64,000 nucleotides of DNA from Ruminococcus sp. AF41-9. Lineage in GTDB: Bacteria > Bacillota > Clostridia > Lachnospirales > Lachnospiraceae. Below are positions 26,362 to 35,311 of this stretch, in pieces. Location of the stretch: positions 1 through 64,000 of the forward strand of contig NZ_QUDO01000010.1 in assembly GCF_003477525.1 (NCBI RefSeq), in the 5' to 3' direction. The notes beneath the pieces were generated by a model that saw only the letters and a program-made list of their open reading frames with translations, searched no databases and was not told the DNA's origin. Every line of letters starts with the position of its first letter. Positions within the stretch are counted from its first letter, which is position 1. Both the position numbers and the translations under genes were made by a program.

Positions 26362-26942
26362 TTATTTTTCCACACGTTCTCCTGCAAGTTCCTGCTGAAA
26401 GTTGTGAATGGATGTTGTCACGGTATTGTGAAGTGTCAGGCTCATCTTGTTTACCAACTCTTCTATGTCTTCTTTCATTCCTGCCTGGATCCACTCAAAC
26501 ATGATTCCCACGAATCCGTATTTATAGAAATTTGCAATAAATTTCTTATCTTCGTCACTGAGATCCAGTCCCTTACTCTTCTCTTCCACCACTCCGGCGA
26601 TCAGATCATAAGTAAGTTTAAAAAGATAATTCTCTATTCGTTCCCTGTCCACATTTCTGTAAACATTCATGATGAATGGCTTATTTTCCAGAACCGCCTC
26701 AAAAACCTGAGTCAGTCCTTCTGTCCAGGATTCTGAAGTCTTTTTGCCCTGGAGAGCTTTTGTCCCGTCTTCTACACAGACCATTCTACCAGATCATAGA
26801 TATCCTTAAAATGATAGTAGAAAGCCATACGGCTGATTCCGCAGTCTGTTGTGAGATCTGTGATGGTAATCTTATCCAGCGGTTTCTTCAGAAGAAGTCG
26901 TTTCAGGGATTCTTCCAGTGCTGCTTTTGTCGCATTTGGCAT
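26362..26942 (-). CDS. TetR-family regulator (DhaS-like), frameshifted
   Basis: The frame from ATG 26942 (AGGAG upstream) encodes the HTH (KITITDLTTDCGISRMAFYYHF) and then KDIYDLVEW before a TAG. The C-terminal domain continues in the next frame as CVEDGTKALQGKKT ... FEAVLENKPFIMNVY and ends at 26362. One added G near 26781 restores a 190-200-residue protein. It is upstream of and in the same direction as ohyA, so it is its likely regulator. The defect could be real or a sequencing error; see the shared pattern with topA, yifB, fbp and polC. Confidence 0.75.
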
Positions 26943-26964
26943 ATTGTTTTCTCCTGTCTGTTTC

Positions 26965-26985
26965 TATTAGACTGTTCCACTAATA
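26965..26985. promoter_or_regulatory. Candidate operator ahead of tetR
   Basis: The inverted repeat TATTAG-N9-CTAATA lies 23 bases upstream of the tetR start. It has the size and position of an autoregulatory TetR-family operator. Confidence 0.4.
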
Positions 26986-27045
26986 ACCATCTCCCCCGTT
27001 ATCTGTGGACCGAATAGCAGAATACTCCACATACAGTAACCGTAT

Positions 27046-27546
27046 TTATTTCCAGTCGTAATTTCTCAGATGACCTTCCAGATTCATATGGTCAAAATGA
27101 TTCTGACGCAGTGCCTCATACAGAACGATGGCTACGGAATTGCTCAGGTTCAGAGAACGGATATCCCCGATCATCGGGATTCTCACGCAGGTTTCCTGGT
27201 TATTTACCAGAATGTCCTCCGGGATTCCGGCGCTCTCTTTTCCGAACATGATGTAGCAGTCTTCTTCGTAATGAACGTCTGTGTAAGTCTGCGGTGCTTT
27301 TGTCGTTGCATAGTAAATCTTTGCTCCCGGATTCTTTTCCAGGAAATCTTCAAAGTCCAGATATGTGGTCACATCCAGATCTTTCCAGTAATCCATCCCG
27401 GCTCTCTTTAAGGCTTTCTCACTCAGGGAAAAGCCCAGAGGCTCGATCAGATGAAGTCTGGTGCCTGTTGCCACACAGGTACGGCCGATGTTTCCTGTGT
27501 TTGCAGGAATCTCAGGCTCGTGAAGTACAATGTTCAGTTTTGCCAT
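27046..27546 (-). CDS. trmL: tRNA (cytidine/uridine-34-2'-O)-methyltransferase TrmL
   Basis: A 166-residue SPOUT methyltransferase that modifies the wobble ribose of tRNA-Leu. Motifs are EPEIPANTGNIGRTC at the N-terminus, the middle IMFGKESAGIP and the knot IPMIGDIRSLNLSNSVAI. Length is typical for TrmL. It lies 68 bases ahead of the AIRS-like gene and reads in the same direction. Confidence 0.92.
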   Translation of the reverse strand: MAKLNIVLHEPEIPANTGNIGRTCVATGTRLHLIEPLGFSLSEKALKRAGMDYWKDLDVTTYLDFEDFLEKNPGAKIYYATTKAPQTYTDVHYEEDCYIMFGKESAGIPEDILVNNQETCVRIPMIGDIRSLNLSNSVAIVLYEALRQNHFDHMNLEGHLRNYDWK

Positions 27547-27613
27547 TTTTTCTTATTCCTCGTATTTATTTCTCGCGTTTCTTCCATTTATCTGTCAATC
27601 GGACAGGATCCGG

Positions 27614-28303
27614 TTAACAATTCAATATACGATATATCTCATCCGCTGCGGGACGTTCCAGATACCGGGCACTGCCACCGCTGTACAATAAACGGTCATT
27701 GCCGCTGTTTGTCTGACCGATAATCTCTGCCATAAAGCCCTCATTGCGCAGTCTCTGCACCAGTGCCTCGCCTCCACGGATTCCGATCAGCACGGAACCT
27801 TCTGCCTGAAGTTTATATGGATTCAGGTCAAAAATCTCGCATACCTCTATCGTTTCCTGTCGGATCAGAACTTTGCGGAAGTCCACTTCCAGTCCGACTT
27901 CTGAAGCTTCCGCCATTTTCCAGAGCGCACTTAAAAAGCCGCCCTCACCCATCGCATAAAGTGCACTGGCACCTGCTTCCTCTGCGATCTTCCAGACAAC
28001 GCTGTGTTTCTCACTTTGTCCGGCTTGCGCTCCGGCCTGTGTATCTGAATGAGTATCAGACTGCTCATTCGCTGCGGTCTGACTTTCCACTTCCCTCTGT
28101 GCTCCATAACTGTCCCACAGGAAAATGCAGTTCTGAATAAAACCGGCAGAGAATCGCTCTGCCAGTTTATCTTTTTTACTTTTTGCTATTACAGAGGTTC
28201 CCTTCAGAGCCACCGGACATGCCACCACCAGTTCATCTCCCGGTTTCAGGCATCCGGTTATTTCTGCTCTGAGAGCCTCCATTGCCGCCTGTCCAAGTCT
28301 CAT
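27614..28303 (-). CDS. AIR-synthase/HypE-like protein
   Basis: A 229-residue protein with features of the C-terminal half of the PurM/HypE superfamily: LKPGDELVVACPVALKGT, ALYAMGEGGFLSALWKMA, GLEVDFRKVLIRQETIEVC, GSVLIGI and DRLLYSGG. The ATP-binding N-terminal domain of HypE or PurM is absent. A low-complexity, Gln/Thr-rich insertion lies at about residues 74-98. It follows the DUF4080 radical-SAM gene and a 34-residue membrane protein in one operon. Its substrate is unknown. Confidence 0.72.
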   Translation of the reverse strand: MRLGQAAMEALRAEITGCLKPGDELVVACPVALKGTSVIAKSKKDKLAERFSAGFIQNCIFLWDSYGAQREVESQTAANEQSDTHSDTQAGAQAGQSEKHSVVWKIAEEAGASALYAMGEGGFLSALWKMAEASEVGLEVDFRKVLIRQETIEVCEIFDLNPYKLQAEGSVLIGIRGGEALVQRLRNEGFMAEIIGQTNSGNDRLLYSGGSARYLERPAADEIYRILNC

Positions 28304-28324
28304 TCTTTTTCTCCTGAAAATTTA

Positions 28325-28429
28325 TTATACAAGCAGAGACAGAACGGTCGGCACGACCATTGCCAGTACCAGTATGACCGCAATAATTGCAGTGATCACT
28401 TTACGGTTCTTCGGATTAAACATTCCCAT
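28325..28429 (-). CDS. 34-residue single-span membrane protein
   Basis: ATG 28429 is preceded by GAGGTG. The peptide starts MGMFNPKNRK, continues with a hydrophobic helix (ITAIIAVILVLAMVVPTVL) and ends at 28325. It lies 13 bases after the radical-SAM stop and 21 bases before the AIRS-like gene. The positively charged N-terminus and single helix predict a small inner-membrane protein. Its tight placement, ribosome site and intact helix argue that it is real. Confidence 0.7.
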   Translation of the reverse strand: MGMFNPKNRKVITAIIAVILVLAMVVPTVLSLLV

Positions 28430-28442
28430 TTTCTTCACCTCT

Positions 28443-30119
28443 TTAATCTCTGTTCACACTCTCATATACATCTTTTGTCACATCTGTCACACGGGCATTA
28501 TTGGTAAGCGGGTCCCTGTCTGCATAGTCAAACAACAGCACAGTTCCATCTGCAAACACTTCCACATGTGCATTCTTTGCCACTTTTTCCCGTTTTCTGA
28601 AGTCCCATATCTGTCTCTCAAATGGTTTCTGGTCTTTTGCAAAGCCCGGACGGCTCTTTAAGTTCTCTCTCAGGTACAGATCATATACCATTCGGTCTTT
28701 TACCCTGTCCTGAGAAATTTCCGGCACGTTTTCCAGAAATTCCAGCAGAATTTCATATCTGCGCATTCTTGTGTGAGAGACATCTCCGTAACCTTTTTCC
28801 ATATAGAAGTTACCAAGTCTCTCATAGATGGAAAAGGCATCCGGGAAAAATCCTTCCAGATATTCCAGTGTATTCTGGAATTGACCACTATTATAATACA
28901 CTTCCACCATATTTTCCACAGTTTTCAGCTTCAATACATGGTCATAGTCCAGCCATTTCGTAGAAAGAACTTCATACGGTTCACGGGTCTTATATACAAT
29001 GCCATACTCCTGACACATTTCCATCATATGAGAACCTTTGAGCACCTTGAGAAAACCAAGCTGGAGCTGCTGCGGTTTCAGTGCATACACATCATTAAAA
29101 GAATGCCGGAAACTGTCATAGTCCTCATAAGGAAGTCCGGCGATCAGGTCCAGATGCTGATGAATGTTTCCAAAGCTGTGGATCCTCTCCACAATTCCTT
29201 TCAGTTTCCCGAAATCCATGGTTCTGTGGATTGCCTTAATTGTGTCCGGATTTGTGGACTGTACTCCGATTTCAAGCTGGATCAGTCCGGGACGCATAGT
29301 GGACATTTCCTGCAATTCTTCTTCTCTCAGCAAATCTGCGGAAATCTCGAAGTGGAAATTCGTCACTCCATTATCATGCTCATTAATGTACTTCCAGATT
29401 GCCATTGCATGGTCATGTTTACAGTTAAAAGTACGGTCTACAAACTTCACCTGCGGAACCTTATTATCTATGAAAAACTGCAGCTCTTTCTTCACCATCT
29501 CCGTATCTCTGAAACGCAGCTTCTTATCAATGGAAGAAAGACAATAGCTACATGAGAATGGACATCCTCTGCTGCTTTCATAATAAATGATCCTGTTCTT
29601 AAAATCGGACAGATCTTTGTAAATGAATGGAATTTTACTTAAATCCATGATCTGCCGCCATCCATTATGTATGATCTGATCTCCGTCTCTGTAACAGACT
29701 CCTGTCATATCTTTCAGATTCTGTGGATCCTTTTCCACATAATATCCGGCAAGTTCTCTGAATGTTTCCTCGCCTTCGCCTACCATAACACCTTTAAATT
29801 CCGGATTCTCTGTGAGAAATTTCTCTGCATCATAAGAAACTTCCGGACCGCCGGCCCAGAAGTCGGCGTCCGGAAGAATCTTTGTCAGATCTGCCATCAG
29901 TTCTTTTACAAAAGAAAGATTCCAGATATAACAGGACACGCATACCACATCCGGATGTTCCAGATAGATATCCCGCATAATATCATCTTTCTGCTGATTG
30001 ATCGTATATTCTTTCAATATAATATGATCCGCATATTCAGAAGCATATGCCTGCAGGTCATAGACTGCAAGATTGGAATGAATGTATTTGGCATTGCATG
30101 CCGCCAATAAAATCTTCAT
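28443..30119 (-). CDS. B12-binding-domain radical SAM protein (DUF4080 type)
   Basis: A 558-residue protein. The N-terminal cobalamin-binding-like domain (about 1-130) has AGGPEVSYD and GEGEETFRELA. A radical SAM domain follows, with cluster cysteines C186, C190 and C193 in GCPFSCSYCLSS, then FVDRTFNCKHDHA and QHLDLIAGLPYED. The C-terminus (YEVLSTKWLDYD onward) matches DUF4080. The reaction is unknown; relatives methylate or rearrange unactivated carbons. It is 10 bases after the thioredoxin gene and heads the operon with the small membrane protein and the AIRS-like gene. Confidence 0.87.
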   Translation of the reverse strand: MKILLAACNAKYIHSNLAVYDLQAYASEYADHIILKEYTINQQKDDIMRDIYLEHPDVVCVSCYIWNLSFVKELMADLTKILPDADFWAGGPEVSYDAEKFLTENPEFKGVMVGEGEETFRELAGYYVEKDPQNLKDMTGVCYRDGDQIIHNGWRQIMDLSKIPFIYKDLSDFKNRIIYYESSRGCPFSCSYCLSSIDKKLRFRDTEMVKKELQFFIDNKVPQVKFVDRTFNCKHDHAMAIWKYINEHDNGVTNFHFEISADLLREEELQEMSTMRPGLIQLEIGVQSTNPDTIKAIHRTMDFGKLKGIVERIHSFGNIHQHLDLIAGLPYEDYDSFRHSFNDVYALKPQQLQLGFLKVLKGSHMMEMCQEYGIVYKTREPYEVLSTKWLDYDHVLKLKTVENMVEVYYNSGQFQNTLEYLEGFFPDAFSIYERLGNFYMEKGYGDVSHTRMRRYEILLEFLENVPEISQDRVKDRMVYDLYLRENLKSRPGFAKDQKPFERQIWDFRKREKVAKNAHVEVFADGTVLLFDYADRDPLTNNARVTDVTKDVYESVNRD

Positions 30120-30129
30120 AAGTTTTTAC

Positions 30130-30432
30130 TTAACCTTCCAGTGCAGCTTTTAATTCTTCTTTGGAAGTAAGGCCCACAAAGCGTTTCACCTCTGTCCCGT
30201 CTTTGAACAGGATCAGTGTCGGAATGCTGACTACACGAAACTGCTGTGCAAGAGCCATATTCTGGTCTACGTCTACTTTCCCTACTGCATAGCCTTCCTC
30301 TGCCAGTTCTTCCACAACCGGGCCCTGACGCATGCACGGTCCGCACCATGTTGCCCAGAAGTCGATCAGAATTGGTTTCTCAGATTTTAATACTTCTGTT
30401 TCAAAATTTGCCACTGTAATCTCTTTTGCCAT
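30130..30432 (-). CDS. trxA: Thioredoxin
   Basis: A 100-residue thioredoxin with the redox motif WCGPC (C30, C33), preceded by LIDFWAT, and the cis-proline in VSIPTLILF. It reduces protein disulfides in the cytoplasm. Its reductase-like gene lies 194 bases upstream on the same strand, and the radical-SAM gene follows after 10 bases. Confidence 0.93.
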   Translation of the reverse strand: MAKEITVANFETEVLKSEKPILIDFWATWCGPCMRQGPVVEELAEEGYAVGKVDVDQNMALAQQFRVVSIPTLILFKDGTEVKRFVGLTSKEELKAALEG

Positions 30433-30626
30433 GATTTATGTCTCCTTTACTTGTTCTTATAGTATAGATGTTAAAATTTTCATTGATATTTTTATGCATT
30501 TCTCTCATTTTATAATATCCAGATCAGGAACTTACTCAAATTCTTTTGATATTCTATCTGCTATCCGGAAACACTTAATAACATTATAGCATCCCTACAC
30601 TTTCAGTTTTTAGTTCTCATATTACT

Positions 30627-31529
30627 TTATTTCAGAGATCTTACATATTTTCCAGCATTAATGCCTGCCTGTGCTCCCTCATAAACCGCTTTTGCTACCT
30701 GAAGAAGTCCACCTGTACAGTCGCCTGCCGCATAAAGTCCCGGGATGGTCGTTTCCATATTTTCGTTAACTTTGATGTTGCCTTTCTCAGTCAACTCAGC
30801 ACCCATCTGACGGGCAATCTCTGTACTTCCGGCAGTTCCCATTGCAATAAATACACCGTCTGCAGGACAGAAATCATTTGCCTGCTGCTCTGCACTCATT
30901 TTCTGTGCCTGTACATCAGGTACAAGACGGATTCCGGATACCAGATCATCACCCTCTACAGACTGAATCTTCATTGTATTTACGCTGATATTTTCCTCCG
31001 GTGTAAACTCCGGTTCCTCGCCATTTGTATAAACAGTTACAGTAGAGGCTGTATTGGACAATTCCCTCGCTTCATGCATGGCAAAGTCACCGTTTCCCAG
31101 AACTGCCACATCCTTGCCTCTGTAAAAAAAAGCGTCGCAGATTGCGCAGTAGCTGACACCTTTTCCCTCAAATTCCTTAACACCCGGAATCTTCGGTGCA
31201 GCACGTTTACTTCCTGTTGCAAGGATCAGGCTCTGCGTCTCAAATTCACCCTCTGTAGTCTTTACCACAAAAGTATCAAATCCGCCGACTCCCAGAACCT
31301 GCGCATCCAGCATTATCACACCGAGTGCTTTCGCCTGAGCGATTCCTGTATCATATAATTCCTGACCGGAAAGTGGATGATCCAATCCGTAATAATTCTC
31401 TATCTTTTCAGCTTTCTCCAGAGCACCGATTCCATTATTGATCACCAACGGATCCAGATTTCCTCTTACAGCGTAAAGCGCGGCGGAAATTCCGGCAGGT
31501 CCGGCACCTATGATTATGACTTTCTCCAA
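30627..31529 (-). CDS. trxB: Thioredoxin reductase-like flavoprotein with altered NADPH site
   Basis: A 300-residue low-molecular-weight thioredoxin-reductase fold. The FAD motif is GAGPAGISAAL, the redox pair CAIC (C128, C131), and the C-terminal FAD motif GLYAAGDCTGG. The pyridine-nucleotide domain reads GNGDFAMHEARELS instead of GGGDSAxEEA, and the HRRxxxRA motif that grips the NADPH 2'-phosphate is missing (VTVYTNGEEPEF there). Ferredoxin- or otherwise reduced relatives in Clostridia lose these motifs, so the electron donor may not be NADPH. Confidence 0.85.
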   Translation of the reverse strand: MEKVIIIGAGPAGISAALYAVRGNLDPLVINNGIGALEKAEKIENYYGLDHPLSGQELYDTGIAQAKALGVIMLDAQVLGVGGFDTFVVKTTEGEFETQSLILATGSKRAAPKIPGVKEFEGKGVSYCAICDAFFYRGKDVAVLGNGDFAMHEARELSNTASTVTVYTNGEEPEFTPEENISVNTMKIQSVEGDDLVSGIRLVPDVQAQKMSAEQQANDFCPADGVFIAMGTAGSTEIARQMGAELTEKGNIKVNENMETTIPGLYAAGDCTGGLLQVAKAVYEGAQAGINAGKYVRSLK

Positions 31530-31732
31530 TTTATGTCACCTGCTCTCTGCTATTATTCTCAATATGTTTCAATATATGCTGTTTTTTCTGCTTCAGTATG
31601 AGCAATAGCCGTTACTGATCACAGCGTGAACAATAACTAACAGCTACTGTTACTATACTACAATTCATGCAAAAAATCCATTCTTTTATTTGGATAATTT
31701 TAGTTTACAATTCTCCCAAAATGTGCCGTCAT

Positions 31733-31795
31733 AAAAAAACTCCCGAACAGATATTTGTTTTTTTACATCAGTCCAGGAGGTTTTTACATTTCCAT
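31733..31795 (-). terminator. Terminator-like hairpin after the dehydrogenase remnant
   Basis: On the minus strand AAAAACCTCC and GGGAGTTTTTTT can pair across a 38-base loop, just after the stop of the decayed dehydrogenase gene. The rest of the 31530-31732 region holds no gene. Confidence 0.4.
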
Positions 31796-31798
31796 TTT

Positions 31799-31957
31799 CT
31801 ATTTTACTTTGATAACAGCCTTTACAATATCTGTTTTATTATTGACAGCTTCATCATATGCTTCCTAAATATGCTCAAGATCAAATTCATGTGTTACAAT
31901 TCCTTTTATATTGATCGCACCACTTGATACTGCTGCGATTACCAAATTAAAAATATT
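31799..31957 (-). pseudogene. C-terminal remnant of a zinc-type alcohol/sorbitol dehydrogenase
   Basis: The frame reads NLVIAAVSSGAINIKGIV, THEFDLEHI, then an in-frame TAG, then EAYDEAVNNKTDIVKAVIKVK and a stop. This is the conserved C-terminus of medium-chain, zinc-dependent dehydrogenases (sorbitol/threonine dehydrogenase type). About 300 N-terminal residues are gone, and the promoter of the next gene lies directly beside the remnant. It is a real relic, not a frameshift artefact. Confidence 0.75.
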
Positions 31958-31990
31958 TTAATTTTTATTCTGATTTTTTCCAATATTTTT

Positions 31991-32019
31991 TTGACTATTT
32001 TTCCATTCTCTGATTTAAT
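31991..32019 (+). promoter_or_regulatory. Sigma-A promoter of the alcohol dehydrogenase gene
   Basis: TTGACT (31991-31996), a 17-base spacer and TTTAAT (32014-32019), 65 bases ahead of the start codon. Confidence 0.6.
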
Positions 32020-32083
32020 AAAAGTACAGATCTTTTACTTACTAAAGCAATGCTGATTTCTTAATTTGAGGAGGCAAAATACT

Positions 32084-33268
32084 ATGAGAAATTTTGAATA
32101 CTATACACCAACCCGCATTATTTTCGGCAAAGATACTCACCTTCAGGCAGGCAGCCTGTTAAAAGAATACGGCGCCAGAAAGGTCCTGATCCACTATGGC
32201 GGCCAGAGTGCCATCCGTTCCGGACTGATCGACGAAGTCACATCCAATCTGAAAGAAGCCGGCATCGACTACGTCACTCTGGGCGGTGTAGTCCCGAATC
32301 CTCACCTTTCCAAAGTCCGTGAGGGAATTGAATTATGCAAAAAAGAAAAGGTAGATTTCATTCTGGCAGTCGGCGGTGGAAGCGTCATTGACTCCTCCAA
32401 GGCCATCGGCTACGGCGTTGCCAATCCGGATACTGACGTCTGGGATTTCTGCCTGAAAAAAGCCACACCAGCCGGTTGTCTGCCAATCGGTGTCATCCTC
32501 ACAATCGCCGCTTCCGGAAGCGAAATGAGCAGTTCCAGTGTCATCACAAATGAAGCAACAAAGGAAAAAAGAGGCTGCGCCAAAACAGATTACTGCAGAC
32601 CTAAATTTGCCATCTTAAACCCACGCCTCACCTACACACTCCCACAGTATCAGACTGAAAGCGGATGTGTAGACATTCTGATGCACACAATGGAACGCTA
32701 TTTCGTCAATATCGAAACCATGGAAATCACTGACAGCATCAGCGAATCTCTCATGCAGACTGTCATCTACAATGCGCGAATCCTCATGGAAGAGCCGGAC
32801 AACTACAGTGCCAGAGCAGAAATCATGTGGGCCGGAAGCCTCTCCCACAACGGCCTGACCGGATGCGGTACAGGAGGCGGAGACTGGGCATGCCACCAGC
32901 TTGAACACGAACTCGGCGGAGTCTACGACGTCACCCACGGAGCCGGACTCGCAGCTATCTGGGGAAGCTGGGCACGCTATGTCTACGAAGTAAACCCGGA
33001 ACGCTTCGCACAGTTCGCAACCAATGTATTTGACATTCCATGCGGAACCGATTTCAAAGAAACCGCACTCGCCGGAATTGAAGCAATGGAAAATTTCTTC
33101 CGTTCTGTAAAAATGCCAACCAGCCTCCATGAACTCGGCCTCGACCTCTCCGATCAGGAAATCCACGATCTCGCCTTCAAATGCAGCTTCGAAGACACCC
33201 GCACCATCGGAGTTTTCAAACAGCTTAACATGAAAGATATGGAAAAAATATACTTAATGGCAAAATAG
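32084..33268 (+). CDS. Iron-containing alcohol dehydrogenase (butanol dehydrogenase/YqhD type)
   Basis: A 394-residue group III alcohol dehydrogenase. The NAD(P)-binding GGGSVIDSSKAIGYG is at about residue 95. Metal ligands are supplied by the Asp and His in CVDILMHTMERY and the histidines in WACHQLEHELGG and YDVTHGAGL. Relatives reduce butyraldehyde or other aldehydes with NADPH. ATG 32084 has GAGGAGG upstream and begins with the usual MRNFEYYTPTRIIFG. A weak CTGCTCCGGAA/TTCCGGAACAG hairpin lies at 33304-33335. It is a monocistronic unit. Confidence 0.92.
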   Translation: MRNFEYYTPTRIIFGKDTHLQAGSLLKEYGARKVLIHYGGQSAIRSGLIDEVTSNLKEAGIDYVTLGGVVPNPHLSKVREGIELCKKEKVDFILAVGGGSVIDSSKAIGYGVANPDTDVWDFCLKKATPAGCLPIGVILTIAASGSEMSSSSVITNEATKEKRGCAKTDYCRPKFAILNPRLTYTLPQYQTESGCVDILMHTMERYFVNIETMEITDSISESLMQTVIYNARILMEEPDNYSARAEIMWAGSLSHNGLTGCGTGGGDWACHQLEHELGGVYDVTHGAGLAAIWGSWARYVYEVNPERFAQFATNVFDIPCGTDFKETALAGIEAMENFFRSVKMPTSLHELGLDLSDQEIHDLAFKCSFEDTRTIGVFKQLNMKDMEKIYLMAK

Positions 33269-33423
33269 TAAACTGACAGCCTGTCTCAACATTCCAATAC
33301 TACCTGCTCCGGAAAGCAAAGTTCTTCCGGAACAGGTCTCTATATCAATTTCATAAAATAATACAGCTGCCACGGAAAAATTCATGTTGTTTTCTCTTTT
33401 TTTCAGAAATTCAAAAATTTTGC

Positions 33424-33452
33424 TTGCATTCAAATAATCTATATGCTATTAT
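33424..33452 (+). promoter_or_regulatory. tRNA-Phe promoter
   Basis: TTGCAT (33424-33429), a 17-base spacer and TATTAT (33447-33452), 40 bases before the tRNA. Confidence 0.6.
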
Positions 33453-33491
33453 AAAATCCGTGATAAACAATCTCATCATCATATCGCAAAT

Positions 33492-33564
<73 letters not shown>

Positions 33565-33571
33565 TTTTTTT

Positions 33572-33607
33572 GCTCACGGCTGTTTAGAAAAAGCCTGAGC
33601 TTTTTTT
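33572..33607 (+). terminator. Terminator after tRNA-Phe
   Basis: GCTCACGGCT (33572-33581) pairs with AGCCTGAGC (33592-33600), with one bulged base, followed by seven T. Confidence 0.85.
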
Positions 33608-33651
33608 ATATCGTTTTTATCTCTTTTTATTTCCTTTCTTATGTCTTTTTA

Positions 33652-33680
33652 TTGTTTTCCATGCATTTCAGAGGTATAAT
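33652..33680 (+). promoter_or_regulatory. metY promoter
   Basis: TTGTTT (33652-33657), a 17-base spacer and TATAAT (33675-33680). The roughly 115-base leader to the start codon shows no SAM riboswitch or T-box. Confidence 0.6.
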
Positions 33681-33801
33681 TTTCTTAAGCTTTCATGAAA
33701 TTCTGTATCAATATCATCTTCATTTTCCCAATATTCTTACTCAATTTCATCGAAGTATTTTTAAATTCAATTTATTCAACGTAAAGAAAGGAACCAATCT
33801 C

Positions 33802-35085
33802 ATGAGTGACTTTAAAGTCGAGACTAAATGTCTTCATTCCGGTTACACTCCTTCCAAGGGGGAACCATGTGCGCTCCCGATTTACCAGAGTACCACTTAT
33901 AAATATGATACTACTGATGAAATGGGACAGCTTTTTGATCTGAAAGCAGAAGGGTACTTCTATACCCGCCTTCAGAATCCGACAAATGACGCCGTAGCAG
34001 CCAAAATCGCTGACCTGGAAGGCGGTGTTGCCGCAATCCTTACTTCTTCCGGCCAGGCAGCCAACTTCTATGCGGTCTTTAACATCTGCGAAGCAGGCGA
34101 CCACGTTGTCGCAGCTTCCACCATTTATGGAGGAACCTTCAACCTTCTTGCTGTTACCTTCAAGAAACTTGGCATTGACTGTACTTTTGTTGATACAGAT
34201 GCAAGCCCGGAAGAAATCGCTGCTGCATTCCGTCCAAACACAAAAGTCCTTTTCGCAGAAACCATCGCAAATCCGGCTCTGGTGATCCTGGATATCGAAA
34301 AATTTGCCAAAGTTGCTCACGAACGCGAAGTTCCGCTTATCGTAGACAACACCTTCGCCACTCCTGTCAACTGCCGTCCTTTTGAATGGGGTGCAGATAT
34401 TGTTACCCATTCCACAACCAAATATATGGACGGACATGCCGTACAGGTCGGTGGTGCCATTGTTGACAGCGGTAACTTCGACTGGGATGCCTATGGACAT
34501 AAATATCACGGTCTGACTGAACCGGATGAATCCTATCACGGTGTTGTCTACACGAAACAGTTCGGAAAAAAAGCCTACATCACCAAAGCAACTTCTCAGC
34601 TTATGCGTGACCTTGGCTCCATTCCTTCCCCGACAAACTGCTTCCTGCTCAACCTCGGTCTGGAAACCCTTCCTCTGCGCGTGGAACGCCACTGCTACAA
34701 CGCTCAGAAAATCGCAGAATATCTGAATGCACATGAAAAAGTATCCCATGTAAACTATGCTGGACTTCCGGATGATAAATATTATCCACTGGCACAGAAA
34801 TACATGAACGGAGGCAGAACCTGCGGCGTGATCTCTTTTGAATTGACAGGCGGCAGAGAGGCTGCAGTTCGCTTTATGGACAGCTTAAAACTGGCTACCA
34901 TTGCCACACATGTCGCAGCATCCAAGACCATGATCCTTCACCCGGCAAGCCATACCCACCGTCAGATGAACGACGAACAGCTCGTGGAAGCAGGTGTATC
35001 CCCTGGAATGATCCGTCTCTCCGTGGGAATTGAAAATGTAGAAGATATTATCGCAGACATTGAACAGGCTCTCAGAAACGCCTGA
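33802..35085 (+). CDS. metY: O-acetylhomoserine sulfhydrylase (MetY-type PLP enzyme)
   Basis: A 427-residue Cys/Met-metabolism PLP enzyme. It joins sulfide or methanethiol to O-acetylhomoserine, giving homocysteine or methionine. Motifs are YQSTTYKYD, YFYTRLQNPTNDAV, SSGQAANFYAV, VDNTFATPVNCRPFEWGAD and the PLP-lysine region HSTTKYMDGH. The insert around YHGVVYTKQFGKKAYI is typical of OAH sulfhydrylases. AAAGGA precedes ATG 33802; the frame upstream crosses the tRNA and is not coding. Confidence 0.93.
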   Translation: MSDFKVETKCLHSGYTPSKGEPCALPIYQSTTYKYDTTDEMGQLFDLKAEGYFYTRLQNPTNDAVAAKIADLEGGVAAILTSSGQAANFYAVFNICEAGDHVVAASTIYGGTFNLLAVTFKKLGIDCTFVDTDASPEEIAAAFRPNTKVLFAETIANPALVILDIEKFAKVAHEREVPLIVDNTFATPVNCRPFEWGADIVTHSTTKYMDGHAVQVGGAIVDSGNFDWDAYGHKYHGLTEPDESYHGVVYTKQFGKKAYITKATSQLMRDLGSIPSPTNCFLLNLGLETLPLRVERHCYNAQKIAEYLNAHEKVSHVNYAGLPDDKYYPLAQKYMNGGRTCGVISFELTGGREAAVRFMDSLKLATIATHVAASKTMILHPASHTHRQMNDEQLVEAGVSPGMIRLSVGIENVEDIIADIEQALRNA

Positions 35086-35161
35086 TTCCAGAGTATCAAT
35101 CTACTGACAAAGAGTCCTGTCTCTTCTTCACATAGTTTTATACATACTCTCACAAAGTAAA

Positions 35162-35240
35162 AATCCGGCAGATTTTATGACAAATTTCGCTATATCATTT
35201 ACAGCGAATTTATCACAGAATCTCTGCCGGATTGTTTTTT
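35162..35240. terminator. metY terminator (probably bidirectional)
   Basis: AATCCGGCAGA (35162-35172) pairs with TCTGCCGGATT (35223-35233), with an inner AAATTTCGCT/AGCGAATTT stem and a T run. It separates convergent genes. Confidence 0.8.
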
Positions 35241-35311
35241 CCATATTTATATTATATCATCTGTATTCATTCTGCACAGCGTATCATTTTTCCCTCATGC
35301 ATTTCTATTTC

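Noticed and set aside
31605..31655. Interrupted GTTACTG/GTGAACA repeats upstream of trxB and near 21971
   Set aside because: The similarity is short and imperfect; not enough to call a repeat family.
33607..33801. Possible SAM riboswitch or T-box ahead of metY
   Set aside because: No conserved core, kink-turn or antiterminator sequence is present; only a plain promoter is visible.
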